From Onchidella celtica (taxonomy: Eukaryota > Mollusca > Gastropoda > Systellommatophora > Onchidiidae), in NCBI GenBank assembly GCA_963931925.1, contig OZ007571.1, forward strand, positions 55,480,311 through 55,544,310: a stretch of 64,000 nt of DNA. Direction: 5' to 3'. Below are positions 35,608-47,343 of the stretch, piece by piece. Each line of letters begins with the position of its first letter. Position 1 is the first letter of the stretch. Under the pieces are notes generated by a model that saw only the letters and a program-made list of their open reading frames with translations, was not told the origin of the DNA and did no database searches. The translations under genes were made by a program, and so were the position numbers.

Positions 35608-36327
35608 ATTCACGTAAACCGATGAAAGTTTTATCTACTGTTAAATTAAAATGGATGGGTTCCATTCAGGGCGTTGATCGTTTTCGGTTTAAACTAAAGA
35701 AATCTCGTGTTAAGATAATATTGTCAAGTATTTTACGCAAAGTCCGTTCTAGATTGAAGGAGGTCATTGACAATTGCCTTATGAAAAACCAGTATCACAA
35801 TGGGGCATTGGGAATGTTACTTGTGTGTTCTAAGTTGTCACAACGATTTATTGATTACAAGCCAACTTCCTGCAGTCACCAGTGGGTCCGACCCTTTTAC
35901 CAGCACTTAGCCCGGGCCGACAGGTCGTGTTACCTGCACGCTAGTAGCAGGAAACTGGCAAGGTTGTCGATGTCGCCCCGGCTAAGTGGAGATGGTGAGA
36001 CAGGATGATCCAATACCCAATTTGTTAGACATCATAATCCAACCACATCCGGCCGGAAACAACAGCACGCTACTTTCTACAGTAGTACTATCGATAGCCA
36101 AGACATAGCGCTGTCACCGAGTAGAGATTTTTGTCTTCTCCCTGTTTTCTCTTACTTCTCTTCCTGTCTTGTCTGTCGCTGGTTTCCTGATCTTTATGCA
36201 ATTTTTCCCGTTTATCCGATGACAAAGGCACAAGGTGGCTGTGAAAAGAGTAGTGCACTGACCGTCTAAAGGCTTTAAGTGAAGACACCTGGGTCTGTGT
36301 TAATTGTAGTGGTCAAATCATAAAGGA
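35608..36327. other. Unassigned sequence with a 128-codon open frame
   Basis: An open frame spans 35622-36008 (+) with a basic composition (for example 'KKSRVKIILSSILRKVRSRL'). It starts 15 bp after the J element and has no motif I recognise and no supporting splice sites. I treat it as chance unless transcript evidence appears. Confidence 0.3.
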
Positions 36328-36600
36328 AGTAACACCTCCAATGTAATCTTGAAAGGTTTTTTAAACTCTTAGCCTCAAATTCTGCAAATTATCATATTAC
36401 GCACAGAAAGACTTAAAGGTGTACGTGGACATATTTTAAAAAGTCTTGAAGTTCGCCATATTTTTATTACATTTTGAATGCGGAAAAAAAAGGAGTAAAA
36501 AAGAAAAATAGAATTGAAAAGTATGACAGGAAATTTCGTTCTGCGCCTCAGTTTGCCCATAAGAGATCGAAACCCAACTTTAAAAAATCACATATGTGTA
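36328..36600. repeat. Dispersed repeat, family G, copy 2
   Basis: Colinear with 24303-24570: 'cttagcctcaaattctgcaa', 'atcatattacgca', 'ggtgtacgtggacatatttt' and 'aagtcttgaagttcgccata'. Class unknown. Confidence 0.65.
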
Positions 36601-37561
36601 TTCCCTGAGTCAGCGGAGGAAACAGGTAGTAATAATAAAAAGAGGAAAAATTGAAAAACAGAAGAAAAAACATCGCGTGTATGACTCAGGCTCAAGCTAT
36701 CAATCTTCAACTACTTTTTAGTCATCTGTTCGTTTGTTTATTTATTGAAAGAACATGGGGTAATTTACTATGAAAACATGGTAATTTTCCCGATATTTTT
36801 TATTTGCCTGCGTTAGCAATTAATCAAATAAGTATAAGCACCCAAAACATGGCTCTACTTGCGTTTATGTCTTGTATACATAATATACCCAGCCCGCACC
36901 CGTACGGAAATCAGGTGCGTAGGATTGATGTCAAGTTTGCACACACTGACGACGTCGCTTCCTTGTAGATCCACTGCTTACCACATGGCGCCGAGGTAGG
37001 TTTGATGTAGGGAGCCTGCTCCTATGGAATCCTATTCATCCTAACATAAAATACGTCGAACCGACATAGGAGTGCAGGCTGCGTATGTTATAATATACAC
37101 AGAAAATCTGTGGGGTCGCAGCGAGGTTTGAAAGAAAGTAAAAATTTGACACAAACGAAAAGGTTACGCGATGTTTGTAGTGACCACTGGAACTGGATGC
37201 ATATCAAATGACTGTCCGCATAATGCTTTCAGCACAACTGACCATCGTTGGAGCTGAGAGCACTGTAGGTCTAGATGGCTGCTTATAAAGTTTTCAGAAC
37301 AGTTGGCGACACTGTCGTGTGTAATATTACCGAACAGAGATACTGCCAACTTCTATGGGAAAAAAGGAAGGAACATGTTAATTGCTACGTAGAATTTTAG
37401 TGAATGGTGGGCGATGGCATGTGACGGTGGTTGGGCAGTCCTAGTGGTGGGTGGAAGCTGCTTTTGACCTTTTCATCTGAAACCGTTGTCTTTCCAAGTC
37501 TTGCGCGAGCCCTGGACTTGTATGCTTAAATTTTTCAAGTACAGTTCTTCTTCTTCTTTCT
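36601..37561. other. Unassigned sequence with a short inverted repeat
   Basis: 'agcctgctcctatgg' (about 37021) pairs imperfectly with 'cataggagtgcaggct' (about 37065). At 37095-37130 'cagaaaatctgtggggtcgc' also occurs near 46803 ('cagaaaatctatggggccgc'). No gene recognised. Confidence 0.35.
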
Positions 37562-37766
37562 TTACGCCTCTTGATTCCTTGAGGAACATAGGGCCGCAAC
37601 AACACTCCTCCAATGCATGCGGTTCTGGGAGGTCCTCTTTAGCTCGGTCCACGCCATTTCGGCTGCCTTTACCTCGGCGTCGGCACTTCTGCGGCAAGTC
37701 TGTTTTGGTCGACCCACTTTCCGCTTTCCTTGTGGATTCCAGACCAGTGCCTGCCTGGTGTTGTAA
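37562..37766 (-). pseudogene. C-terminal stub of a non-LTR reverse transcriptase
   Basis: The minus-strand frame reads 'RQALVWNPQGKRKVGRPKQT', then 'AEMAWTELKRTSQNRMHWRS' and 'VVAALCSSRNQEA' before a stop. This is the conserved extreme C-terminus of a group of invertebrate LINEs. The homology begins abruptly near 37766, so the copy is severely 5'-truncated. An A/G-rich tail (AAGAAAGAAGAAG on the minus strand) follows the stop. Confidence 0.8.
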
Positions 37767-38088
37767 TTGCATTTAACGCTGGTACAGCTGGCAATTTTGA
37801 CAATTATTTGTAGCATCGAGCCTAAAGTTATTTCATGAAATGGTGATTGCTGATTTTTTACAGAGAAAGGAATCTCAGTTTCACTGCACATTTACACGAA
37901 GCCCTACCCATCCAGATCAAACAGATACCCACCTCCTGTTTGGCTCTACACACAAACAGGTGGTATATGGCGGTCTTCCTGCGTTTATGCTGTTAGTGAT
38001 GCTCAGTTCAGGACTGTGAGAGAAATCATCAAGTTATTGTTGAAAGTAAGGAGCGCCATGGATTGATATCACGACGTGGTATTCCTGG
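37767..38088. other. Unassigned sequence
   Basis: Nothing recognised. Confidence 0.25.
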
Positions 38089-38290
38089 GCAGCCCTGGAA
38101 TTCTAGGGATTCCTGGAAAAGTCATGATATTTAAAAGTTCGAGAAAAAGCCTCGGAACATCCGTTTAAGTTGTGGATTCGCCCCGGAAAAAGCCCTGCCA
38201 CTTAAAAATTTGAGAAAATGTCCTGCAACAGCCCTTTAAGTAGTGGAATTATTGTCGAAAAGCCTTGGAATTCTCCTACATTTGAAAAGT
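38089..38290. repeat. Tandem repeat, period about 70 bp
   Basis: Nearly three units built from 'cctggaaaagtc', 'tttaaaagttcgagaaaaag', 'cctcggaacatccgtttaag' and 'ttgtggatt'. Anchors are near 38113, 38181 and 38257. Confidence 0.7.
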
Positions 38291-38569
38291 AGGGGCTGGG
38301 GGCTGAACAATAAATGAATAAATAAATACATTCTCTGCTGTCCCCCGGTGGCATGTCAATAATCCTGAAATTTAACCTTGTAGTCCTGGGAAAGTCTTGG
38401 AAAAAAACGTTCTCAAAGAAGTACAACAAAGTTCATGTTGTTGCACAGTAGTCCAGCATCGGCAGCCACGTCCCTTGTAAAGAGGTACTAATCAACGTCA
38501 ACTTTATATTATGTCATTCTGCCTTAACTGTCTTGGAGAAATTGACACAAAAAACATCCTTAGTGAAGA
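38291..38569. other. Unassigned sequence
   Basis: Nothing recognised. Confidence 0.25.
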
Positions 38570-38715
38570 CTGAGTTTGAAGCCGTTACGTGATTTATCGT
38601 CATTAAATGTGACGTGGAAGTTTTATTTAAAGCCACCTTGTGAACGACGTCATTGTTTGTAACACGAGTGTTTCGCTTAAAGCCACAATACTGTGATCAT
38701 CGTTTGTGATGAGAA
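38570..38715. repeat. Minisatellite, three units of about 53 bp
   Basis: Units begin 'tttgaagccgttacgtga' (38573), 'tttaaagccaccttgtgaac' (38625) and 'ttaaagccacaatactgtga' (38677). Each is followed by 'gtcattgtttgtaac'-like DNA. Confidence 0.75.
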
Positions 38716-38974
38716 CTAATAATATGAGAATAACAACAAAGACACCGGAGTATGTTGAGTGCATTCATGCCTGCTGGGTAATTTGGTATTGATTTTCAAA
38801 ACCAGAAACACTGCAAATTGCATTTTACTTGAGGCGTGAGAGAATCCAATTATTCAAGCGTGAGATACAATTCTCTCGTGTTAGTGGTGAGTTCAGTCGT
38901 TGGTGTAAGAAATACACTCCCCGTCCTCCCCTGCAGAAACCAGGAGCTCCACAGAACTTTGAAGACGATGGGGA

Positions 38975-39360
38975 CACACGTTGGTCTAGAGGCAAGGTGC
39001 TGGCCTCTCATGCTGAAGGTGCCGGGTTCGATCCCCGGTCGGTGTAGGCATGTTGGAATTTTTGGGGAAAAATTCCTGTTCCTGATCCTATGGTAGGTAG
39101 GAACGAGCACCTAGTCTTCTCAGATAAGACGAAAAACTCGGAGGGCCCGTGTGCACGTTGCGCACGTTAAAGATACCTTGGCAGTTGGAAATCGAGAAAA
39201 GCAGGCCAAACAGGCCGCTGCCTCGGGCAACATTTTAAAAAAAAGAACCTACCAGAAAAACAAACGGAAACATAAACAAGAAAAAAAACAACAAGAAAAG
39301 TGAGGTGTAAATGCCAAGTGCAGCGAAACCTCCTAAAATAAAGACCTAAAACAGAAGAAC
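38975..39360 (+). mobile_element. tRNA-derived SINE
   Basis: The head is tRNA-like, with A-box-like TTGGTCTAGAGG (38982-38993) and B box GGTTCGATCCC (39025-39035) in the expected order; these are RNA polymerase III promoter boxes. A conserved-looking core follows ('ctcggagggcccgtgtgcac', 'gttaaagataccttggcagt', 'gagaaaagcaggcc'), then an A-rich section and a 3' part 'gtgaggtgtaaatgccaagt' with 'ctcctaaaataaagacc'. The 3' part recurs at 44590-44795. The head-core-tail layout is that of metazoan SINEs. Exact ends are uncertain. Confidence 0.8.
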
Positions 39361-39990
39361 ATCAGTTTTTCTCTCTGCAAGACAAGATTTTGCCAGCATC
39401 AAGCTGGGAGACAGATGGGCCTGGAACAGCGGAATTGTAATCAGTTAAGCATTAAAGTTGAGGGGACGCCTTACAGGGAGCTGACAGAAGAGCGCGTGGA
39501 ATGACGAGGGCATTACTGTTAGATTGATGGACCTGAGCTCTGCCAATCAGCCACGCACTCACGCATGCGTGTTGGCCTTCCTTCCTTCTGTCTTTGCTTC
39601 TCTGTAAAAATGCGAACGTAAAATACGAATTCGCTCAATCGAGTGGCATAAAGGAGTCGACGTGGCCTTTTGTGACTTTTATGTCTACGTATCAGGTGAA
39701 GTACAGCATCGATCCGCTGCCAGGCGTGGTTGGATTCATATTAAAATTGACCCGTTTAACATTTCTGCTTCATGTCTTTAAAGTAATTACAGCTCAGGAA
39801 GGAAGGGGGATCACATTCAAGCGCTATGGCATTCATTGCTTGTTTGAACAAATTGATCGGGGAAGATCTGTATGACCAACCATGCAGCACGAGAATATAG
39901 AGATACAAAAGTGGCGGCGAATATCTTTAAGATTTGGTGAGGGCTAACAGCCGTAGGCTGAGGCCTCGAGAAACAAATAATTATCTAAAC
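39361..39990. other. Unassigned sequence
   Basis: Nothing recognised. Confidence 0.25.
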
Positions 39991-40145
39991 CAGTGTTGAG
40001 TCCCACACCCCATTTCATTTTTTTAAAAAAAACGTGCGCTCCATCCTGATCGGGCAGAGTTTGTATACGTATATAATGTCAACGACCCATTCTGAAGTCC
40101 CACGCCGCACCAAAACATTGCCACGCCCCATCTTGAGTAACACTG
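39991..40145. mobile_element. hAT-like MITE, family M, copy 1
   Basis: Ends CAGTGTTGAG and GAGTAACACTG, flanked by atctaaac and atctagtc (6 of 8 match). It shares 'cctgatcgggcagagtttgt' and 'ttctgaagtcccacgccgca' with 41054-41248. About 155 bp. Confidence 0.75.
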
Positions 40146-41053
40146 ATCTAGTCTCTTTCAGGGCTTTGTCTCGATATTGTAAATTTTGAAACATAAGAAC
40201 GCTTTCATGCGGCATAAATACCTGAGTGGCAAAAATACTAATCATGAACTTTTGGAGATAAGTATGAAGTATGTGACCAATCACCAGTCCATAACACTGC
40301 CCTTTTATGGGAAAAGACTGCATGTGTCATGAACAAATTTAACAGGGGACTTAAGAAAATGTGAGTGAATCTGGGAAAACCGGGCTTACGTTGAAAGACC
40401 AAATTCCTGTGAAAACCAGCCCAAAGGGGGGAAATTTTTGTACGGAAATTGGGATTCGCTTATAATATGAAAGATTAGCCATTTTTCTGCATTCATATAA
40501 AATATCTTGCTTGAAATCGTCTTAGAAATATTTTATTTTGATTTTTTTAAAGAGGTTTAAAATTTTTACCCTAAGCCTGAGTATGCCGGGTCCACCCATG
40601 TTGCGCCTCGCTTTATTTTTGCTTAAATATCATTTTGTGATGACCAAAAGAAACTATTAGTATTAGTCGTATAAAGTATAACCCAGGCAGATTAAGCATG
40701 TTTCACTGGAAAAAAAAATTAATTAAAAAGTGAATTTAACCTTATTTGAGGTATGCAGACTTTTCCAGTAGCACAGCTAAACAGTGGTATGAGTCACCAG
40801 TATCAATAGTTATCCTACCATAGCGTAAGATAGTTCATGCTGCACGGTAAGCCCACAAGATGTTTTCCTTTTCAGGGTTTGATTTCACGCTTTGATGATC
40901 CAAGTGAGTTTATGCATGAGATTGGTAGCGGATAGGTGAGCACCGATAAATCCTGGTAAACATTGCTTGGACCCGACAGTCTCAGGCTGTAGCGATGTGA
41001 CCTGATCGTATCTGGCTGGGGTGTTGTGATGCAGCAGTGTGTCAGGCTCAGGA
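40146..41053. other. Unassigned sequence
   Basis: A/T-rich in part; nothing recognised. Confidence 0.25.
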
Positions 41054-41248
41054 CAGTGGTTCTCAACCTTTTTTGTTTTCAAAAAAAAAAAAAAAAGAAA
41101 GTCCGCCTCACCATGATCGGACAAACTCAGTATAAAGTATATTATTTTATATACAAAAAGGCCTTTTAAAAATCCCTACCCTTCATTCTTAAGTCCCGTC
41201 CCACACCCCACCGGTAGGGCATGCGTCCCACCTTGATAAACACCGTTG
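41054..41248. mobile_element. hAT-like MITE, family M, copy 2
   Basis: The left end CAGTGGTTCTCAACCTTTTT is well preserved and is the widespread hAT-type terminus. The right end is degraded ('gataaacaccgttg'). Interior blocks match copy 1. About 195 bp; no clear target duplication. Confidence 0.75.
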
Positions 41249-41984
41249 TAGGAGATACGACAGATTTCAGGCTGTGGTTGAAGCTGGTAGTTTCGTTCAT
41301 GTGACCCGACGGAGTCGAGTTGTCATCGATAAGAATACGCGGATCTCCCGCTCAACATGCTGGTAGACAGCTTGTGGCGCCGATACTTGCTCTGCTATTG
41401 TGTTTGCCAGTATGCGCAGATGCGCCTGTGCGCATCTATATGAATCTTGTCTTTATTGCGATATTTTTATTTTATTTTATTAAATCTCTTTCAACCACGT
41501 CTTTGTGTTCGCCACTAGCGACTTTGGGGCATTTGCATTACATTGTACTTTCATTTTACTGGTGTAGTCGTCTTGAACAGCTTTAGGTGTTGAAATGTTA
41601 TAATACATCTTTAAGCAATAGTTGGTGTTATGTTTTGATTGTATGGCAAATACTTTTGATCGGCGTGCGTTAAAGACAGAGAAGATTTCCACAGAGGCGT
41701 CACAAATGATGGGAAATGAAAATCTTGATATAAATAAGATGGATGGACACTTCGTAATAATCTTTTTTTTTTTCTTGATAATTGGAAAAACGTCAGAGAA
41801 ATATCGCTCTATTAGTAAGAGAAGAGCATCTCTGCGCCGATATGTTTTGTGATGGACGAAGTTTGATGGTTGAAATTCTGTTTGTCTTCTTTTAAAGCTA
41901 ACAGTTTCATTTCCTTCATCCCTGGCTTTTACATCTCGTATCTGTGTTTTTCTGTCTGTTTTCCTCTATATCTCCAATTCTTCT
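41249..41984. other. Unassigned sequence
   Basis: Nothing recognised. Confidence 0.25.
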
Positions 41985-42135
41985 CTCTGCTTTTCAGATG
42001 GGTGGTCGTGGGTGCCTCTGAAAGGTTCTTCATCGTTCTGTCCTGTCATTCTGCTACAATCTGTCTATCATCTTGCTTCTTCCTAGAACAGTTAGAACGT
42101 TGTTGTGTCGACGTGCTGTCTCCAAAAACTCACAT
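41985..42135. repeat. Dispersed repeat, family F, copy 1
   Basis: Colinear with 50540-50690: 'gggtggtcgtgggtgcctct', 'gtcctgtcattctgctacaa', 'tctgtctatcatcttgcttc' and 'ttgtgtcgacgtgctgtctc'. Class unknown. Confidence 0.65.
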
Positions 42136-42771
42136 TCTGCTTTTCAGTTCTGTTTTTACTGTTGTTGTTGTTGTTGTTGCCAATGTTTCTGGGGTTCAGT
42201 TCAAGTTCAAGTTCAAGTTCAACAAGTTCAAGAGGGTTGTAAATGCACGAAACACACACACAAAGCACTGTGTTTATGGCAGCAAGAGACGTAAGCTTTG
42301 GAAGCTGAGACCGGCAGGGAAGTGTTAGTAGCTTTTAAGGAAGGAAGAGAAAGAGAGAGAGAGAGAGATGAAGGACACTGAAGTATTTTAGATCTGAGAT
42401 AGAATCAAATTAATCATGACGTGTGGTTGAGTTAACAGCTTTGCTAGTGCTCTCCATGCCTGCACGCGACTTTACTGCCCACCCCTGTGGTACAGCACTG
42501 CTGGAGTTGTCTGCACTTAGGCACGCACGCATATAGCGGCCTTATCGCAGAAAGGACACTGCTGGACATAGTCTGGGAATGGGAGGGAGGTGTGGAATGA
42601 GGGAATGAATAGTGGATATGGAGACAGGAAATTGGTGGAAGAGTGAGGACCAAACGGGGAGGAAATGTGAATGGATGTTTGTATGGAAACGCGTGATGTA
42701 TGGACGTATTCTTTTGTTTTTCTTTTTCGTGAAAGTCTATGAGTGTGGGCGTGGTTCATGGGAGAGAAATC
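42136..42771. other. Unassigned sequence with (GTT)n, (TTCAAG)n and (CA)n
   Basis: (GTT)n lies at 42160-42179, a TTCAAG hexanucleotide run at 42194-42232 and (GA)n at 42350-42368. Confidence 0.45.
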
Positions 42772-43003
42772 GTCACCTTAGAAGGACAGGGTTCTGTCTC
42801 TACTTTTTGGCTGAACACTTTTTCGTTACACACTATAACATTACTTCTGCAGGCCATCTCCAATGTGTATCAAATATCAAGCGGATTCGGTGTGTAATTT
42901 GTAAGTATTACTAAAAAGGGGAGAAAAAGCCGTATGTCTAAAAGCTATTAGCACATGAAACTGTTGATGGAAGGGAGTTAGAACTTTGTCTTTGTAAGGG
43001 GAC
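42772..43003. mobile_element. Family C MITE, copy 3
   Basis: The left end 'gtcaccttagaaggacaggg' is opposed by 'ctttgtctttgtaaggggac'. The interior 'atcaagcggattcggtgtgt' and 'aatttgtaagtattac' are shared. About 232 bp. Confidence 0.82.
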
Positions 43004-43044
43004 GAGATGTTGGAAGGTAGCGAAAAACAGGAGTAGATGACTGT

Positions 43045-43500
43045 GTGAGAGAAAGAAAGAGAGTGAGAGAGAGAGAGAGAGAAAGAAAGAGAGAGACAAA
43101 GATAGAAGAGAGAGACAGAGAGAAAAAGAAAGAGAGAGAGAAAGAAAGAGTGAGAGAGAGAGAAAAAAAAAGAGAGAGACAAAGAAAGAAAAAGAGTGAG
43201 AGAGACAGAGAGAAAAAGAGAGAGACAAAGAAAGAGAGTGAGAGAGAGAGAGAAAAAAAGAGAGAGACAAAGAAAGAAAGAGTGAGAGAGACAGAGAGAA
43301 AAAGAGAGAGACAAAGAAAGAGAGTGAGAGAGAGAGAGAAAAAAAGAGAGAGACAAAGAAAGAAAGAGTGAGAGAGACAGAGAGAAAAAGAGAGAGACAA
43401 AGAAAGAGAGTGAGAGAGAGAGAAAAAAAAAGAGAGAGACAAAGAAAGAAAGAGTGAGAGAGACAGAGAGAAACAGAAAGAGAATGAGAGAGAAAGAGAG
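43045..43500. repeat. Purine (GA-rich) array with an 86-bp higher-order period
   Basis: The landmark 'agagacagagagaaa' occurs at 43201, 43287, 43373 and 43459, exactly 86 bp apart each time. An earlier, more diverged copy is at 43111. Within each unit the order of 'gacaaagaaagagagtgag' and 'gacaaagaaagaaagagtga' is preserved. So this is a true minisatellite built from a simple-sequence base, not random GA slippage. Confidence 0.9.
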
Positions 43501-43761
43501 AAGGCTACGAAAACGCTAGAGGAGGAAAAAAAAGCCTCCGAGGATATTAAGAACGCCGGACACCAAAAAATGCAGATAAGGGAAAGATGAGCCACATGTG
43601 GTCATGATGGGAGAACAATGGTTGGCGAGTGTGAGCAGTGGAAAACAGAAAACGCACAGTTCTGTATGCAAAACACGCGATACTCGAACAGGGCAGGTTC
43701 CTTTTCAGATAAACTGGGGGAATGTGAAACAGTTTTTCCCACACCCAAAATTAGACGTGAC

Positions 43762-43768
<7 letters not shown>
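43501..43768. other. Unassigned spacer between GA and CT arrays
   Basis: Nothing recognised; a C-run at 43762-43771 leads into the CT array. Confidence 0.3.
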
Positions 43769-43843
<75 letters not shown>

Positions 43844-43923
43844 GTCGCTCTTTCTCCTGCTCCTCTCTCTCTCCCTCTTTTTTCTCCCTCTCGTTCTTTC
43901 TCTCTCTCTGCTATCTGTCTCCC

Positions 43924-43955
<32 letters not shown>

Positions 43956-43987
43956 TTCTGCGTTCTCGATGTTCATGATGGCACGAG

Positions 43988-44047
<60 letters not shown>

Positions 44048-44065
44048 ACTCACTCTCTCTATCTC
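43769..44065. repeat. CT-rich microsatellite array
   Basis: Several (CT)n blocks separated by short variants, ending in CTCA repeats. Open frames across it are Ser-Leu artefacts. Confidence 0.95.
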
Positions 44066-44589
44066 ATACACATACTCCTGCCTTCATACCCCTCGTGGTG
44101 CAGGCCATTATATACGAGGGCTGAGGAAGGAAGCTGTATTATATGAAATGGAGTCAGGAATGAAAATATAATTTATAAAATCACGGAAGCATTATGGTCA
44201 CCCCAGCACGGAAGATTAGAAGTGGCAGGGTTGAACGTCTGAGTGAGAGAGAGGAGAGGAAGGCAGATCTTTGAAACAGGGAGGTCAAAGCAGAAACAAA
44301 GACAAAAAGAAAAAGAAAAAATTAATGCTCTTAGGCGAGGGAGATAATAAGAGATCTTCATTTTGTTTCTAGTATAAATATAATGTGGTAGATTTTGTCT
44401 TTTCCGGTGCCATTGTCATATAGAAAATGCTTTCGGCTGTCATGATGTGCCAAGAAGCACAAAGAAAAAGAAGGGAGAAAAAAAATGAAGAACAGGAAGA
44501 AAAAGAAGATGAGAAAGCGGAAGACCTGGGCAGAAGACGGATGAAAGAAGAAAAAAACGGCAACAACAGTTGAAACAAAGAAAAAGTCG
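44066..44589. other. Unassigned sequence
   Basis: A/G-rich toward 44470-44590. Nothing recognised. Confidence 0.25.
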
Positions 44590-44795
44590 AAACAAGAAAA
44601 GTGAGGTGTAAGTAGTTGTTGTCAAGGGAGGGCGTGTAGTATTTTACATTATAAGCCATGGCTGAACAGTGAACACAACTCCGTATTTTCTATAATTGGC
44701 TTTCTAACCAGACTGCGCGCCCCTAACAACATTGGATGGGGTAATGCCAAGAGCAGCCAAGCTCCTAAAACAAAGGCCTCAAACCGCCATGAAGT
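44590..44795. repeat. SINE 3'-part-like repeat, interrupted
   Basis: 'aacaagaaaagtgaggtgta' (about 44591) and 'aatgccaagagcagccaagc' with 'tcctaaaacaaaggcctcaa' (about 44743-44780) match the end of the SINE at 39280-39350. In that SINE these parts are contiguous. Here about 130 bp of unrelated DNA separates them. Confidence 0.65.
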
Positions 44796-47343
44796 TCTAG
44801 GAAAAGATGCGTAGCGCATACATTACATTGTTCCTGCCTTCGGTACGACCAGCGCTGACCACAATGTTAAAAGTGGTAGACAAGCCCGTTGGAGTTCGAT
44901 AGCAGACAATTGTCTGTCAAATGGCCGCTGTGTCCAGCTACAAATTGGTTTGATGGCTTGTACTGCCGGTCATCGATTGACCAGTGTTAAGGGTCACGTG
45001 ATGCTGGCTGTACTGTTGTTTTCTGGCGTTTCCACTGTTTCTTTGTCCAGCCAGCCATGCCCTAGACATAGCAGTCCTTGCTTGCCATTTGCTGGATACG
45101 TAATTTGTCATCCGTCTGCGTTTTCCCACTCGCATCATTTGCCACACATTATGCGAATGATTAGCTGGAACTTATACAGACTCGTCGTCAGCTGCACCAA
45201 ATTTAGACATCTAAAATTACATTAAAAAAATAATAGTAATAATAAATTGCGGGTATAGCGAGTCGCCTGTGCAGAGGTGAAGCTCAAACTCAGATTCAAA
45301 GATAGTCTGGGGTTATCCAGTTCTTTGCATTTTTATCATTAAATTTTAATAGTCTCAGTCGTATTAAGTTGCCCGAGGCTTGGAATTTGATGTCTCACCA
45401 GTCTCGTCAGTGAACCGCCCAGATCTTCAACAATCTGTATTTTAGTAATCAATATACAGTCATGTATACATGACAGTATTGTAGTTGTTTTTATTATGAT
45501 TATTTTTATCACAACAATTTTCATGCTGTAGCTTAAGGGGAGCCATGCAATAACAAGACAACAATGATGTACTTATTTACATGATTACCTACATACTTTC
45601 ACACTTTTCTTATTTTTTATACCTATTATGTACTTTAAATCCTTTTACTTGTTTACGAAGAAACATCTGGTTTAATGCTTTTTATTTTGTTCCTTGAATT
45701 ATGTACTTTTTTTTTTATCTATTCAGTTATCTGTGATCACTGAGTCATGCACTGAATGAATATATTCCAAATCGCATATTAATCTGAGCCCCCCCCCCCC
45801 CCCAAACACACAAGACAACAAAGGTACAATATCAATTATATTATTATCCCAATTGAACAGTAATGGTGCTATGGTTATGTCGATTCTCAATTCACTGTTG
45901 AAAATCGAACATGAAAACTTGGCCCTGCTGGCGATTCTATTCTGTTAGAACTTCAGGAGGAGACGAAATGTTATGCATAGAATTATCTCTATAAAAATGC
46001 CTTGGTTGGTCCAGGTGTGAGACGATGACATAGTTTTCAAGTCTTGTCTTGCACTGATGTGTTGAATCATTTGCAGTCTTTGGATGATTTTGACCCAGCT
46101 CACTCCCCTCTGCGCGTCCCGGGTTGATGTTACCCAAGTGTCGTAGATAAGAGGCCAGTCTGCAGTGTTACTGAAAAAGACTATACATTATTTCAAACTG
46201 GGCCTAATCCACATTTTAAGATTATTAATATTATTCATTTAAATGTGCTCTATCATTTTTAATTGTGTCATACTTTTGTACTGCTAATGCTTTCTTTTGA
46301 AGGTCACAGAATGGAAATTGAACAGAAATTAGCCATTAGAGCGAAATGTTTTCTGCGTCTCCTGTAAAGTTCTGAATTTTTGATAAGGTTGCGACTCGTT
46401 TCCTGAATTTTACGATTTTGGACATAAAACATTCTGGTTGCCAATCCGCGATATGTGATTCCTAGAGGGTTAAAAAAAGTAAATGGAATGAACCATTGGC
46501 GAGTCAGATAAGGCCTAGGGCCAGATGACGTAGTCCATCCTGATCCTGAGACCCATCCCATAGAGCCCACACAACTAGTACCAATGCATGCCAAGGGCTC
46601 GAGGCATTTGATCGGTCAACAGGGGGAGAGAAGCCAGCTAAAAAACCCGTGCGAAATGTTGACCTTTTGTTTCAAGTGTTTGCGCGGGTCGAGCTGGAAT
46701 CAGTGTGTGTTGGGGGAGAACTAGGAAAGTGAATGAGTAGACAATGGATGGGAAACACAGTATCTCACCTGTCCCATTTATTGGTGAAATATTATATAAA
46801 CCACAGAAAATCTATGGGGCCGCAGTAAGGCTTGAAGCAAAGACAAGTTGTGGAAAAAAGAAAAAAAAAGTAATATGCAGCAAACCATTTTATTGGGTTC
46901 CATTTATTGGGTTCACGAACCATCGTCTTTCTCACTTTTTTCTTTCTGGACGGTGTATTCATCAGTTTTGGAGGTCTAAGTGATAGACTTGTTTGGAGTA
47001 AAGAGAAGGAGGTAGTTTGTTTGTGAAGAAATAGCTAACTTCTTTTGCTATACCGAGTTTGTCCACATAGGGGAGGTGTAGCCAGTGAGTGACAGCAGTG
47101 GGAAAGAAAAAGACAGACGGATGAACAGAGACAAACAGAAATAAGAGTAGAGTAGGCTAATGGAGAAAAGAAAAGGAAAAGAAAGGATGGCGGTTGAGAG
47201 TGACATTATATTGACAACAAAACAATGGAAACATCCCATATCTTTATTTTTTTGTCGTGAGCGAAATGTCTTATTTGCCCTTATTTTTTTCTGTATGAAG
47301 TTCAAAAGTATAAACAGAAAGTGTTTGGGGACAGTTGGCGATC
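44796..47343. other. Unassigned sequence, A/T-rich in part
   Basis: C-run at 45789-45802. 45540-45780 is A/T-rich. 46795-46850 shares about 35 bp with 37090-37125. No exon recognised. Confidence 0.3.

Noticed and set aside
35622-36008. 128-codon open frame
   Set aside because: No recognised motif, no splice-site support, and a length within what chance allows in 64 kb.
38975-39050. A functional tRNA gene at the SINE head
   Set aside because: The boxes are good, but the sequence runs directly into a SINE core and A-rich tail, and the acceptor stem does not close convincingly.
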